A DNA stretch of 64,000 nucleotides from Xylaria sp. FL1777 (taxonomy: Eukaryota; Ascomycota; Sordariomycetes; Xylariales; Xylariaceae): assembly GCA_022578965.1 (NCBI GenBank), contig MU400725.1, positions 1 through 64,000 of the forward strand, written 5' to 3'. A model generated the notes under the pieces. The model saw nothing but the letters and a program-made list of their open reading frames with translations. It had not been told where the DNA came from and made no database searches. The translations under genes were made by a program, and so were the position numbers. Below are positions 11,901 through 23,483 of the stretch, in pieces. Position 1 is the stretch's first letter; each line of letters starts with the position of its first letter.

Positions 11901-14338
11901 TCTCTCAATAGGTACTTTGGGTAGTTACTCACGGACCTATGTATCAATGGTTGAGTTTGTCACTCAGCCACAATTCTTGCTACTTACACAGGGGTGGCAG
12001 TAAAATAGAGTACTGTCAAAGTACTATGGAAACCACCTGGTTTTTGCCAGTAACATCACTACTGCCCTAATTAATGCAATCAGTGGTGAAAGATGCACGC
12101 TGTCAGCCCGAAAGCCCACCAGAATAGGTTGACTTGGCGCCCCAAGTCGAGATCTGTTCAGTAACACCACATTAGAGATTAATTTGCATGGAACGTGGAC
12201 TAAGCTAGGCCGATCGTTTCCAGAAGTTATTTGCTTCTGGAATACCAGTAGACTGCCATCGCAAAGTGTGACGAGTCTAAATACTGAATTGAGCGGCGGG
12301 CACTAACCAGCCTCTAGAGACAAGCAGCCTGGTAAAGAGCTGGGTCTCCGGGAGTTTGGGAACCATCAACCCATTGTCTAGGCTATTGCGGATAATATTC
12401 TCCGGGGTAGCATTGAATTTCGGTAACAGAGACAGTTGGTGACAAATGAAGGCTAAATTTGCCGATCGAATAAGGGGTTGCAGAAAGTAACCCACCTATC
12501 TGAGAAAACGTTAGGTTGCTATGTACCTCTTTGGTGGTTACCCTAGGGGTGTTCATATTGCCGTTCTTTAGATGTTCGGGCATCCTCCACGCCGCCTCGA
12601 TTAGAACGACTGGGGAAACAAGCATTTGAGAGAGCGGGAGTCGAGGATGCCTAGATGATAACTGCCGGGCTACTAGTAGATTACGGGTAAACGACTCCGG
12701 AATGTCAACTCCAAGAGCTGAACTATACATGTATAGGTACTTTGGAACTCGTATACCTTTTTGGCCCTACTAAACTAACCCCCACCGCGTTCCGGGAACC
12801 CGGTTCTGGCTTGGTGTGAGATCTTCCTGCAGCAGACGGGGGCTTCTAAGGTGTGACGGGAATGCATCCTGGCAAGCCAAAGCTACGTAAGGCAGATCGA
12901 ATACATGTATGTGAGGAGAACCTGGTTGTTTCCAAGTCTGGTAAACGCCCGGGGACCAGTTGGATAGGGGAACACTCCATGAGAGCAAGCGGATGAAGCG
13001 GTTGAATTATGGGGATACGTAGCAATCGCTGGGTGTGATCATTCCCCAAACTAATATCTTCTGCATGACGCAAGCTGCATGATGAATAGGCACGTTCCCC
13101 CTATGGAAGGTCTAAGAGAATGTTACATGAGAAGGCAAGAAATCTCTACGATACTACTGTACCTGTACTCTTGGCCACGAGTGGCTTTGGTTGAAGAGGG
13201 CTCGGTATAACCATAATATCTCAAGCGTGCTTTCAGGGGGATGTTTGAAAAGTCGGTAAACGTAAACCATGAAGTTCATATCGTCTAACTTCCATTGGAG
13301 CATTCAACTTATCTAGCAGGGGCTTGGTGGGAATTTTGATTTGCGGGTGACTACTGGGCTGACGTTCGTGGGGACATGTAATGTAGCCCCCCCTCGATGC
13401 CATGGCCATTATGCTAACACCTATACTACAACGAGGCAGCTATCTAAAAAATTTCATTCGTCACCCGCATTCAGGGGCCGATGCTTAATAAGGTGGCGGT
13501 CGCCCACTTAGCTTGATTTGCAAGTCTTCTAATAGGTAATACCTAGAACAATGCAAGAAATTTCCCCACCGAAGAGATGGCCTAAAATATTGTACCCCTG
13601 TTGTTGTAGTGATATCTGCAGCCTTGTCATCGCCTCACTAGTCGATCTATGTTCTGTCGATGTTGATAGCCTTGTTTGCGCATGGCCATCTGGGCAGTCG
13701 ATCTCTTCCCCCTTTTGAAAACAGGGCGTCGATACACAAGGGAAGAAGCATGGGTTTCAAGCCACCATTTATGACTCGTCAATTGTCACTCGATCCTTAT
13801 TCCGATTGTACTACATGAGATAAGGTATGTTGATCGGGGGCTAACTACGGCATCGACTTGCCGAACAATTCGATATTTGATTGATGGTAAAAACTATCTA
13901 GTAGTGAATTCCTTTGACGTAGACCTAAATTGAAACTAACTAAGGACCCTGCGTTACATTAAACAATATAGACAACTCACAGCCCTTGCCGGATTGCTGC
14001 AACAGAAGCATGAAGTAGTCAAGGGGGTAAAACGGCCCATCTTAAAGAAACGGTGGGGGAGGAGGAAAAGGGTTAGGTGAGCTCAAACATCACCACATGG
14101 GCGGAAGCATGGGATGGCGAAGGTGGAGTTTAACGGCCCCCGTATCGAACCAATCATATTTGAGAGAAACCGTTCATCAAGATCTCGGGTGCCGGCCCGA
14201 CGCCGATGATACCCGTAGACCGTGTCCGGTTTACTTACGTAAAGAAAAAGAGGGTATAAAGAAAAAAAGTATCATTGGCGGGGCTGTGACTGATCAACCT
14301 TTGAAGTCGCCGTGAACCGTTGCGATCCACCTCCTCAT

Positions 14339-16357
14339 ATGTTTTTCTCTCGGAAGAGTGACAGGCCAGCCGGCGCCGGGGATGCTGAGGAAAAGGGAAG
14401 CCCCGAGCAGGGGCGGTATCAGGATCAGGCCAGGCACAACAACGGCCTTGCGTCTCTGCTCACCGTCGAGGATGGCGTTGTGTACAAGCCCGAGGCGGAG
14501 GAGCACACGCGCTGGTACCAGAGGCTGCTCGATGCCGGAGTAGAAGAAAATGGCATTAAGCCGGTGCCAGTCGAGAAGCGGACCAATACGCAGTACAACA
14601 ACCTGTTCACCGTGTTCTTCACGGGCCTGCTCTGCATCTTACCGTGAGTGATCGCGGCCGGACAAGATGGTGACCTGGGCTGATATCGCTGCTTAGGTTG
14701 CCTACGGGCATGCTTGCGACGACTGTTTTCCAGCTCAGCCTGCGCGATGCATCCTTGACGATACTGTTCTTCTCTGCCCTTTGCACTACCGCTCCGGCCT
14801 TCATGGGATGCGGCGGCTACAAAACCGGATTGCGACAGATGATTCAGGCTCGCTACTCCTGGGGGTGAGTCTAGGCCCCTTGCTTCGTCGAGGTCTTTGT
14901 GTCTTTTGTTATCATAGTCTGACACGCTATACTAGTCTCTACATCGTCACAATATTACTCGTTTTAAATGCTGCTACAGTAACAGGTTTCTCGATTGTCG
15001 CCGCGATTGTAAGTGGGCAGACGATCGCTGCTATCAGTCCGGGAAATGTTAGTGTGACAATCGGCATCGTCAGTAAGTAGCTCTTGGTCTCGTATCACTG
15101 CTTCATCCGGACCAGTGTTCTAAGATTTGCCTTAGAAGCTTTCCGCGCTTCTCGAACTCTTACAGGGGCGCTCAAAATCGCCATTGCTAACTCCAAATGT
15201 TATAGTCGTTATCCTGGCTAGCTTCGTCCTTTCGTTATTGGGGTATCGAGTCCTCCATACATGGGAACGCTGGCAATGGCTTCCCAACCTCGTCGTCATC
15301 ACCATCACTGTCGGCGTCGGCGGAAAGGAACTTGTCAATCAGCAACAAGTCCCCGCTGCCACAGCGTCTCAAGTCTTGTCTTATGCCGGCTTGATCGCCG
15401 GATATTTCATCACTTTCGGTGGCACAGCCTCAGATTTCTCAATTTATCATGACCCTAGAGCTCCCTTGTAAGTACACTACTGTAATTATGCATGAATGCT
15501 CACTATACTAATGCTTGAACATAGACGGAAGGTGTTCACATATATTGTACGCGATTCTCTAAGATATCCTTTTTACTTTACCAACTTTGGGGGTGCCATA
15601 TTTCCTTATTGGACAACGAATTATGTCTTATCAGCTCATCACAGGCTAAGGTCTTTTGAAGATAACTGACTTGAGTTTACAGTATCTAGGGATCTTTACA
15701 CCTTCGGTCCCACTCCTTATCCTTGGTGCAGCCATGGGTGGCGCAGTGCCGGTTGTCACAGGTTGGTCAGAGGCATACGAGTCGTACGGCACAGGAGGGG
15801 TGATGGCAGCTATGCTTGAGCCTGTGGGCGGATTCGGAAAGTTCGTGCTAGTGCTTCTGGCACTGTCGGTCATAGGCAATATTGGAATTTCTATGTATCC
15901 AGTAGCGTTAAACCTACAGATGCTGATTCCGGCCTTCACTAAGGTGCCACGGTTCATTTTTACGCTGGCAGTAACGGTGCTAATGATTCCCCTCTCGATC
16001 GCCGCATCACGCGCATGGGAAGAATCGCTCGAGAATTTTCTTGCCGTCATTGGGTATTGGGCAGGGTTCTTCGACGCTGTATTGATCGAGGAGGCCGTTG
16101 TGTTCCGTCGCTTGGACTGGGAATCGTACGACCATGCAATCTGGAATGTCGGTCGTAAACTACCGCCTGGAATTGCAGCTCTGGTGGCATCGTTGTTGTC
16201 GCTTGGACTCGTCATTCCTGGTATTAATGAGGTTTGGTTCGTTGGACCATTTGCAAAGACGACAGGTGATATTGGTTTCGAACTAGCCTTCTTTGGTACA
16301 GCCATCTTTTACTTTCCACTCAGATGGCTTGAAATCAAGTGGAAGGGTCACTTATAA
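14339..16357 (+). CDS. Purine-cytosine permease, NCS1 family (Fcy2/FcyB type)
   Basis: Plasma-membrane proton symporter family that imports cytosine and purines such as adenine and hypoxanthine. Six exons join in frame: 14339-14643, 14697-14864, 14936-15072, 15206-15467, 15525-15546 and 15683-16357, giving 522 residues, normal for the family. The soluble N-terminus has the family-typical RWYQRLLDAGVEENGI segment, followed by many hydrophobic segments, GGYKTGLRQMIQARYSWG, TFGGTASDFSIYHDP and the GYWAGFFDAVLIEE region near the C-terminal third. The C-terminus FPLRWLEIKWKGHL is also typical. The ATG at 14339 was chosen because the frame upstream only has a GTG. Exon 5 is just 22 nt. Substrate specificity cannot be read from the sequence. 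A Zn2Cys6 regulator of the PPR1/UaY class lies about 4 kb downstream. Confidence 0.93.
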
Positions 16358-18827
16358 ATGTTAGGCAGCTGTGGAAATTATACGTTGCATTGGTAAAACA
16401 GGGCGGGAATAAGATACGGTACTCAACATCGAAGGGGAACCAGCCCTAAGGATAGATCTAGAGATGATAGATTTAACAGCATATGGGGGTAAATTGGACC
16501 CTCTTCCAAAGTGGGCATCCTGTGAGTTAGCTGGAGCCGTCATTTCGGTTAGCCTCCAACAGCTTGCTTAGAATAGAAACCAAGGTTTCAGCTTTTAAGA
16601 TTATTTATTCAGACTTCCGAAGTCGAATAATTCGCAGAGGTCTTACTGCGTTGTCTTCAAGTTACTATTATTCTGAAGAGGTTGAAATATAACAAGGTAG
16701 AAACAATAGAAGAGGATTAGTTCATCTAAATCTATGGCATAACAATAGCCTTAGTCAGTAGCTGTAGTAATTGTTACGATTAACTTCTCATATTTCCAAG
16801 AAAGTTCTTCTTGCGGTCTGGCCATACCATCTTCATAGCCTTGGGGCGAATGTAGTAGAAGACTAAGTTATGAAACTGCCTAGGTTTTCTTAGCTAGTTG
16901 GAATGGACTTAGGAATCGGTAATATTAAGTCTATAATCCATAATTACGTACTTCAACCCAGCAATGACCTACATCCTGTGACCTAATCTTGGCCCCAAAC
17001 CCTATGACACTGCTTTGGCTCCGTATACAAAGAGATGGGCAACACCCCAAGCTCCTCAGTATAATTATTATATGTGACGACCAACTAGAATGTAATTGAA
17101 GGAGTCAACTCACAAAATCTGAGCTACCTAATGACTGTCTGAAATTGAACACATCGCGAGAAATAGAAAAAGAGACCCTATGCGACCCAGAGAAGTATGA
17201 CTAAGCCCAGCCGGCCATTCAGGGGCTGGTCACTCTGGCCACTTTTCTTCCATATGCATCGTTTATTTCTTGTGTACAAATTACGTCCTCATCTACCATA
17301 TCTCCCTTTGTTCGTGCTACTATTTGTTGTGAGACTAATGAGAAACTCTTGCTTTAGCCAAACTGTGCCCAAGCTGAGATAGATGATGGCCAGCAATCCG
17401 CCACAGCTTGGACTGCTGATTATTCTGGTAATGGCCTATGGTTATTACATAAAAAGGGATGTCTTATCTTACGTAGTCTAGCAGAGTTTTCCTTCTTAGT
17501 TTAATAGGCCCTGATATGATTCGTACCATGGTCTTTTCGAATTAGTTTCATAGCATTAGGAATATGGAATGTAGAGGTCCCTGGCAAGAGGTATGTACAT
17601 TCTTGGCCCCCAACGCGAAGTGAGTCTCGAGACCCAGGAGCACATTAGGTACCCAACAAGAGATTCTATAGACCGAACACCACAAACCCAAGCTACAGAA
17701 CCTAGTATCGAGCGTTCATACAACTGGGATCGCGACGATAACATAAGGCTCGCATGATCGGGTTTAACACGCCCTTTGTGGCCTTTCCAGTTCAACATTA
17801 ATCACCCTTGAATCTGACATTACTCTCTCCTTTTGGTACACACTGGTGTGCTGCTCCCCAAAACATACTATCCCTTGAATAGATCTTGGATGAAAAGGGA
17901 TCTATTTCCAAGAATCAACAATCTGAAAAGCTAGCCCTCGCGAATAGGCGAAATAGGGCTGTATGCCCCTTTTAATAGTAGGACATAAGACTACCCTTAT
18001 GATATAGATTATGAGCAGCGATTGGCTCAAGACACGGATATTTAATTGAGAAAATAGTGAGAATAAGTGCTCATTGGAAATCCGGTTTCCTTGATTATTC
18101 TCGCTAGAGTATGGATTACTAGGCTGTCTATTTTGCTCGTCTATCCTGTAATACTTATGGTGGCCTTAACCGTTAGACGTTTTCCTTAGTAGACATCTGT
18201 GCCTGTGTCTCTTCATGCTATTCTATAGAGTACACCGTAGAAACATCTGACAGACTGTGGGAAGTAATTGTATCTAGCTTCCGTTGGTCCTCGAAGCGCT
18301 CCTGAAAAACGTAACACACGACCCTTAGCTTTTCCGATAAAACATGGTTTTTGTCCCTTTCTCTTTCAGGGCAACAATAGTCTTTCTTAAAAAGAGGGTC
18401 ACTCTTGAGAAGGACTCAATGGGTCCTCGGTTTACAAGGCATTGGTAAGACATTACCTTGTTCATGATTACGTATAAGCTATCAAAGGAAAACAAAGGCC
18501 CTGTCGGAAAATCACACAGATATCAAAGGACCTCTATGGCCTTCCTAAGCACGAGATATTTCGTTGCTTATCTACAGTTCGCTTCACAAGACCAGAGAAT
18601 AAAAAAGAACATTCACAAATAAATTAGAACTTATTAGTAGATGCAGAACAGTTATTCTGTAAAGTCATCCTATTATCATATCCTTCTTGTATATATTGAC
18701 CTTCCTGAATGTGGTAATAGAAGAGTTAGACGGAGTATGCTTCTTATTTCCGGCTTCCTCACAGGCAAAAGCGACATACACGGATTAGTCGAAAGGCTAG
18801 ACTTCTTCTCCTTTCACGTGAACAAAA
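16358..18827. other. AT-rich intergenic DNA
   Basis: About 2.5 kb between the permease and the J-protein gene. Only short frames (80 codons or fewer) with no recognisable content. It should hold the permease 3' UTR and the J-protein promoter. No repeats stand out by eye. Confidence 0.55.
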
Positions 18828-19457
18828 ATGCTTAACAAAATCATGCGCCGAGGTTGCAGCACCATTTACCGCATCGTCTGCATCTTCATCATCTTAGTCT
18901 ACATCGGGATGCTAGCAAAGAAAAACCTCGGGTTACCTGCCGAGGAGGCGTCCGTCACAGATCCTCCCCCGACTCACTACGATATACTAAACGTCAGTAT
19001 ACATGCTTCAAACAGCGAAATAAAGCGTGCTTACCGTAAGCGAGTGCTCCCGTACCACCCCGACAAAGTACAGAGGCTGAGCGCCCTCGAACAGGCCAAC
19101 GCGAAACGCAAATTTGACGAGATCACGCATTCGTACGAGTTTCTCACGAGTGATAAACGCTGTTTCTACGATCGACGTATTATGAAGGGTGGCTACGAGC
19201 AATACGTGCTTTGTATACAGCGTGCCCTGGAGAAAAGATGGGCTGCCCTCGAGCGGACGCGCAAAGAGAAAGACGGAGTCTTTGAAGAAGAACAAGAATT
19301 TAACTCTACAGAACAACAAGAGTCTAACTCTAAAGAAGAGCCAGAACCTGGTACCGCAAGGCTTATACTATTTAAGTCGATAGTTTATTACTTCCGCAGG
19401 CTCCTTGACTGGATATTAGTAATTAGTTATCGCATTTCCGGTAGGTCTAGTAAATAA
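18828..19457 (+). CDS. Membrane-anchored J-domain (DnaJ/Hsp40-type) protein
   Basis: Intronless gene for 209 residues. Residues about 13-30 form one hydrophobic segment (IYRIVCIFIILVYIGMLA), likely a signal anchor. The J-domain runs from about 49 to 116 and keeps the HPD tripeptide (77-79, in LPYHPDK) needed to stimulate an Hsp70 ATPase. It continues with KFDEITHSYEFL and ends at YDRR. A charged Glu-rich stretch (about 145-174) follows, then a second hydrophobic or amphipathic segment near 178-202. There is no Gly/Phe region or zinc domain, so it is a class C (type III) J-protein. Location is probably the ER or another endomembrane; which face carries the J-domain is not determined. A second in-frame ATG sits at codon 6. 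The gene is isolated, with 2.5 kb of empty DNA upstream. Confidence 0.82.
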   Translation: MLNKIMRRGCSTIYRIVCIFIILVYIGMLAKKNLGLPAEEASVTDPPPTHYDILNVSIHASNSEIKRAYRKRVLPYHPDKVQRLSALEQANAKRKFDEITHSYEFLTSDKRCFYDRRIMKGGYEQYVLCIQRALEKRWAALERTRKEKDGVFEEEQEFNSTEQQESNSKEEPEPGTARLILFKSIVYYFRRLLDWILVISYRISGRSSK

Positions 19458-20297
19458 AACTGGTGTCAAGCAGTTAGCTGTTGCCTAGAATATAATAATA
19501 GTCTATGCTGTTAAACTCTAGCTTATTGCTTTACCCTGTCTTATCTCAATAGCAATGATTGGGAGCCGTGTCGAAATAGAAATGATCATGAGTTGTCGTT
19601 CATTAAGCAAGTATAGTCCAAGGCTAATTAGTTGTTTACAAATTAGCTCTTACGAGAATTGCCCATAAGATGGAAAAGAAAGTAATTAGTCTACGGTAAA
19701 TTGTATAAAGATATCAGTAATATTTAGAAGAGTTAAGAGTGTCAGGAGCACATGGGAGTAGATACCTCATTAAAATTGAGAGTAGACGACTTGAGAATGC
19801 TGAGTGGGAAAGTAAACAAGTTCACACAACCTGAATTTCCAGAGCGAGCCAGACTGTTATTGATGAAACTGAAGTTTTTCTTTCATACTAAGAGTTCGTC
19901 TATCCACTCTACCTCTGTTAAAAAGGCCGGATCGTCGATATGACTCTCTAGGGTCCGAATCAGTTCCTCCTTTTGGTGTTTCCCAACGCCCTTTGGTATG
20001 CCTACCTCAATGCAAATAGACGCAAAGCTCAAAAAGGGACATGAGAGCGAAGAATATCATACAGACGCGATAACGCACACAGTACGATTCATTGCCATAT
20101 CAATGTTCATGAAATATTCAGTCGACACCTCCGTCTTAAATAAACAGAACATAGAACTCCACATTTCCACAGCAGCGGTTTGTCTGCATCATGCATAACT
20201 CATTGAAATGTCGCAGAAAGTAGATAAAATGCCCACCGATTTCGTTAAAACTTGCAAAATGTGATGCACGGTAGCACCTAGATGGTTGTTGTTGACC
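19458..20297. other. Intergenic DNA between convergent genes
   Basis: Short frames only (66 codons or fewer), AT-rich. It must contain the 3' UTRs of the J-protein gene and the regulator gene. Nothing else recognised. Confidence 0.55.
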
Positions 20298-23200
20298 TTA
20301 CATACCACCACCATTTCCGCCTTGTGGTGCTCCAAAGAAGAATCCGTCGAAGAGGTCAACCTGCTGCCCTTCGCTGAAGTCATGATGCATCCCCTCCCAG
20401 CCGATGCCGAAACCCATGTCCATCTGCATATCTGGATTATTAAAACCGTCACTACCCGATTGATCCTGAAGATTTTGGAGGAAGTCCATGCCTTGAAGGT
20501 CAGACAGATTTAAGGCGCCAGGATTTGGGGTGAAGCTAGCCGGCGGCGTCCGTAGTATGTTGAAGTTTGAATTGGAACTGCTCTGAGGAGTGTACTGTTG
20601 ATGCGCAGATTTCGGTGTGAGACTTGAGACAGATCCTGGTGAATTCATTTGCGGGCTATGGGAAGGGAGTAGGATAGGGTCAATAGCTGAGTTGTCTGGA
20701 ATGTTTCCAACCTCTGGTAGACCTCCGGCAAGGGCGGTACTAGGCAATGGTCGAGCTATGGAATATCCATCATGCTCGGATTTTATGTTCGAAATATTGA
20801 GACGATAAGAAGGCGCTTGTGCAGCTGACTGCATAGCTGCCATCTGAGCAACAGGTTTGTGTGCAGCATATGGGTCGTGGGACGATGTTTCGTACACCGT
20901 AGCCGACCGAGAACCAGGCTGATCTACAGGCAGATGGGAGTTCTGTTTCTGACGATTTGCCGTGGCCTCTCTAGCAGTGAGATAATCGATCCGGTCGCTA
21001 CCCCCTTTAGACCCACGCGTATGCCGGTTCAAGACTTGGCCGAATCCGCCATTGGAGTTGGCCATTTTGATGGTGGCTTTGGCCGTTCTATCAAAAGCAT
21101 CACGGCAAGCTTCCGCAGGTGGGCACTTATCAATGAGGTCGCTGAAGACTGATGTAGCGGCTAAGATGGTGAAGTCGACTTCGTCCATGGTCTGCATCTT
21201 GATTAACAAATAAACTCACTTCATAAAGCATGAGTACTCACGAGGCGACTCCTAACAACAAGCGAATGCCATATTGCATACAGATAAGATATTCCTGCCA
21301 TGAAAAGGTGGTGTGTGGCGAGATACGTATAATTAACCAGCCCTTGTAGATGTAATTGTCTGTAGAGGCGCAAAATCTTCTGCCCCGCCTCAGCGACCTT
21401 GACATAAACTCTTTCCTGGTCTTCTTGCCGCTCCTGAGAGTAGACCGATGGGCTATTGACCTCCTTTGAGGTGTGGTATTCGCTCTCGAACATCGCAGGA
21501 ACACTCAGACTTTGTCGATAAAGCATGATGATCGCCTGCCAGTAATTTAGCTCCAAAAATTCTGGTGAGAATGCTACCCCTGAATCTTGCTTCGTAGGCG
21601 CAGAATTCTTCCACGAATATAATCGTTCGTCAATATTCTTCCTCCAGTTTCTAAATGAGTCGAATCTGGAGAGAAACGGTGACGGTAGCTGAGTGTGCAT
21701 GTACTCGTTCTGTAGATTTTGACCGTTGAACCTTGCTGTTTGCGCTTGCTGGTATTGCAATACCTGCAAAATCTCTGATTGTAGCAGCCGAAGTCGTAAA
21801 TAGTGCTTAGCAACGACTTTATACGTGGGTTCGCCATCGACAGGAGCGTTAGCAATACCTGCTGGCGTGATATATCGGTCTTCTAGCATCGATGGAAACT
21901 CGGTAGTTATGACTTGATCAGACACGCCAAATGGTCGCCCAACGCAGGTGCTCACAATTCTATCAAAAGCGTACGTGCACCACCAGAGTCGCCTTCGCAG
22001 ATCGCGAACATACTCACGTCGGCCTCTCTCTCGCTGTACCGCTTCGCGCGATTTGCCATTTGCATCTTGAACATTCGTAATGCCCTTTGGCTCGCCCAAG
22101 TCAAACTCGACGTCTTTTCCGTCCTCATAATATAAACCTAGATCGATTGCTAATCTCACAGCTACGCCAACGATGTACCTATAGCTCGTTAGTCCAAATT
22201 CTCAGCCAGATAGTGACGCATTTGGTTTTAATGTACCATAAACCAGGCGGGACTGGCCGAAGCAGGGCAAAACTCGCCAAGAGAAGCACAGCTTGAAGTT
22301 CTTCGAGTCCACCACCGTTGAGGCAGGTTTCGAGGTGAATAATAGCGCTTGCATGGTACTCCTCTGGTTGAGCCTGCTTCTTCTCCTCGCCAGAGACCCT
22401 CGACGTAGTTTGGCTATCCATGATGATGCCACCGCCAATGGCGAATACCATATTCAAGATGTAGAGCTCCCTGGGGCCGCGTATCCTACCTTCATCTGCG
22501 TACGCATGCTCAAACATTTGCATAAAATCTACACGGTGGAGCAGTGGTATTTGAGGGTTTGCATGTTCGAAATACAATTCGACAAGTTTCAAGGCTAGAT
22601 CCCTATCGGGGAATGGTGCTGGACTGATGGTTGGACGTGTATGAAGACCGAAGAATGAGTCGCGCATCGAGGTGCCCCCCGTCACGTCTCCATTCCCAAA
22701 TGTAGATTTATACGGACGTATGCCTCCCTTATCTGATGTGGAACGATGATCTCCAACCGAAGACTGTACAGCGGCGAATACAACGCGTGCAAAAGAGACG
22801 CCATTAGCAGATCCCAGATGCTTTGGGCCCGTACTGCTGCCCGTTCGCAATATCTTGTTGGGCCTCCCCGGATCATCGCTATTCTGAAATGGCTGCGGAA
22901 TACCCGAGGCTTCAGCAGCTTCGGAGAGCATTGAGAGCGCGCCTTCGTTAGGCGATCTGGCATGACCACCGTCATTACCCGGCCGCGAACAGTATTCCAA
23001 GTTCTCAGGCGGAGGAAATTGTATATTCTGGGCACGAAGTAGAGACTCTAGCTGGTCGACGCGGGTCTCAAGGTAGTATACGTAGCTTGTGAGTAGTCAG
23101 CTTCTCGCAAAAGGCGTAACGACTTATCCCATTCTAACTAACCTGCGAGGAATTTCTCTCTTAGTTATGGGGTCATATCCAACACAGGCGACCCTTGCCT

Positions 23201-23483
23201 TCTCACAGCTTGCGCAACTGGGCAACTTCTGGTCGCAGCGGTTCTTACGTAACCGGCATCGATTACATGCGCTGACATTGCGGAAACTACTGCTACCCTG
23301 AGCAGATTTGGCACCTCCCTGCCCCATTCCATCGTGCAAGTGTTCCGCGGAGGGAGATAGAGGTCCGGTGGAAGCCGACGTCGGTGAGTGTTTAATAAGG
23401 GTTGGCGAGGAGGGACGGGGGCGCTTCGGAGGATGCGGGTGCGGCGACGTCGGCGTACCCGGAGAGGTGATTTCAAGGTCCAT
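20298..23483 (-). CDS. Zn(II)2Cys6 transcription factor, PPR1/UaY-like
   Basis: Nuclear DNA-binding regulator. Four exons on the minus strand join in frame: 23483-23143, 23085-22237, 22178-21242 and 21197-20298, giving 1008 residues. The cluster has six cysteines at 73, 76, 83, 90, 93 and 100 (CNRCRLRKNRC then CASCEKARVAC), followed by GYDPITKREIPRSYVYYLE and a short coiled coil, the layout of yeast PPR1. The middle is a fungal-specific transcription factor domain (MHR) with DLRRRLWWCTYAFDR and GRPFGVSD. The C-terminus is low in complexity, rich in Ser, Gln, Asn and Asp, and may be an activation domain. The intron after exon 1 splits the codon before SYVYYLE, and exon 3 joins exon 4 over a 44-bp intron. 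PPR1 controls pyrimidine synthesis and UaY controls purine use; which role applies here is not known. Confidence 0.88.

Larger units (their letters stand above)
1251..14338. other. Gene desert of about 13 kb
   Basis: No frame here shows a recognisable domain, a run of splice-compatible exons or obvious coding bias. Base composition looks balanced and homopolymers are few compared with other intergenic DNA in the window. The longest frames are two on the minus strand at 8153-8992 and 7496-7966, entered separately. Two copies of the genome-wide word TACTGCGTA (5990-5998 and 10592-10600) suggest the stretch belongs to the same genome. It may be old, mutated repeat DNA, but I could not identify a parent element. 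Confidence 0.5.

Noticed and set aside
15646..16305. 219-codon minus-strand frame opposite the permease
   Set aside because: Shadow of the real permease exon on the plus strand.
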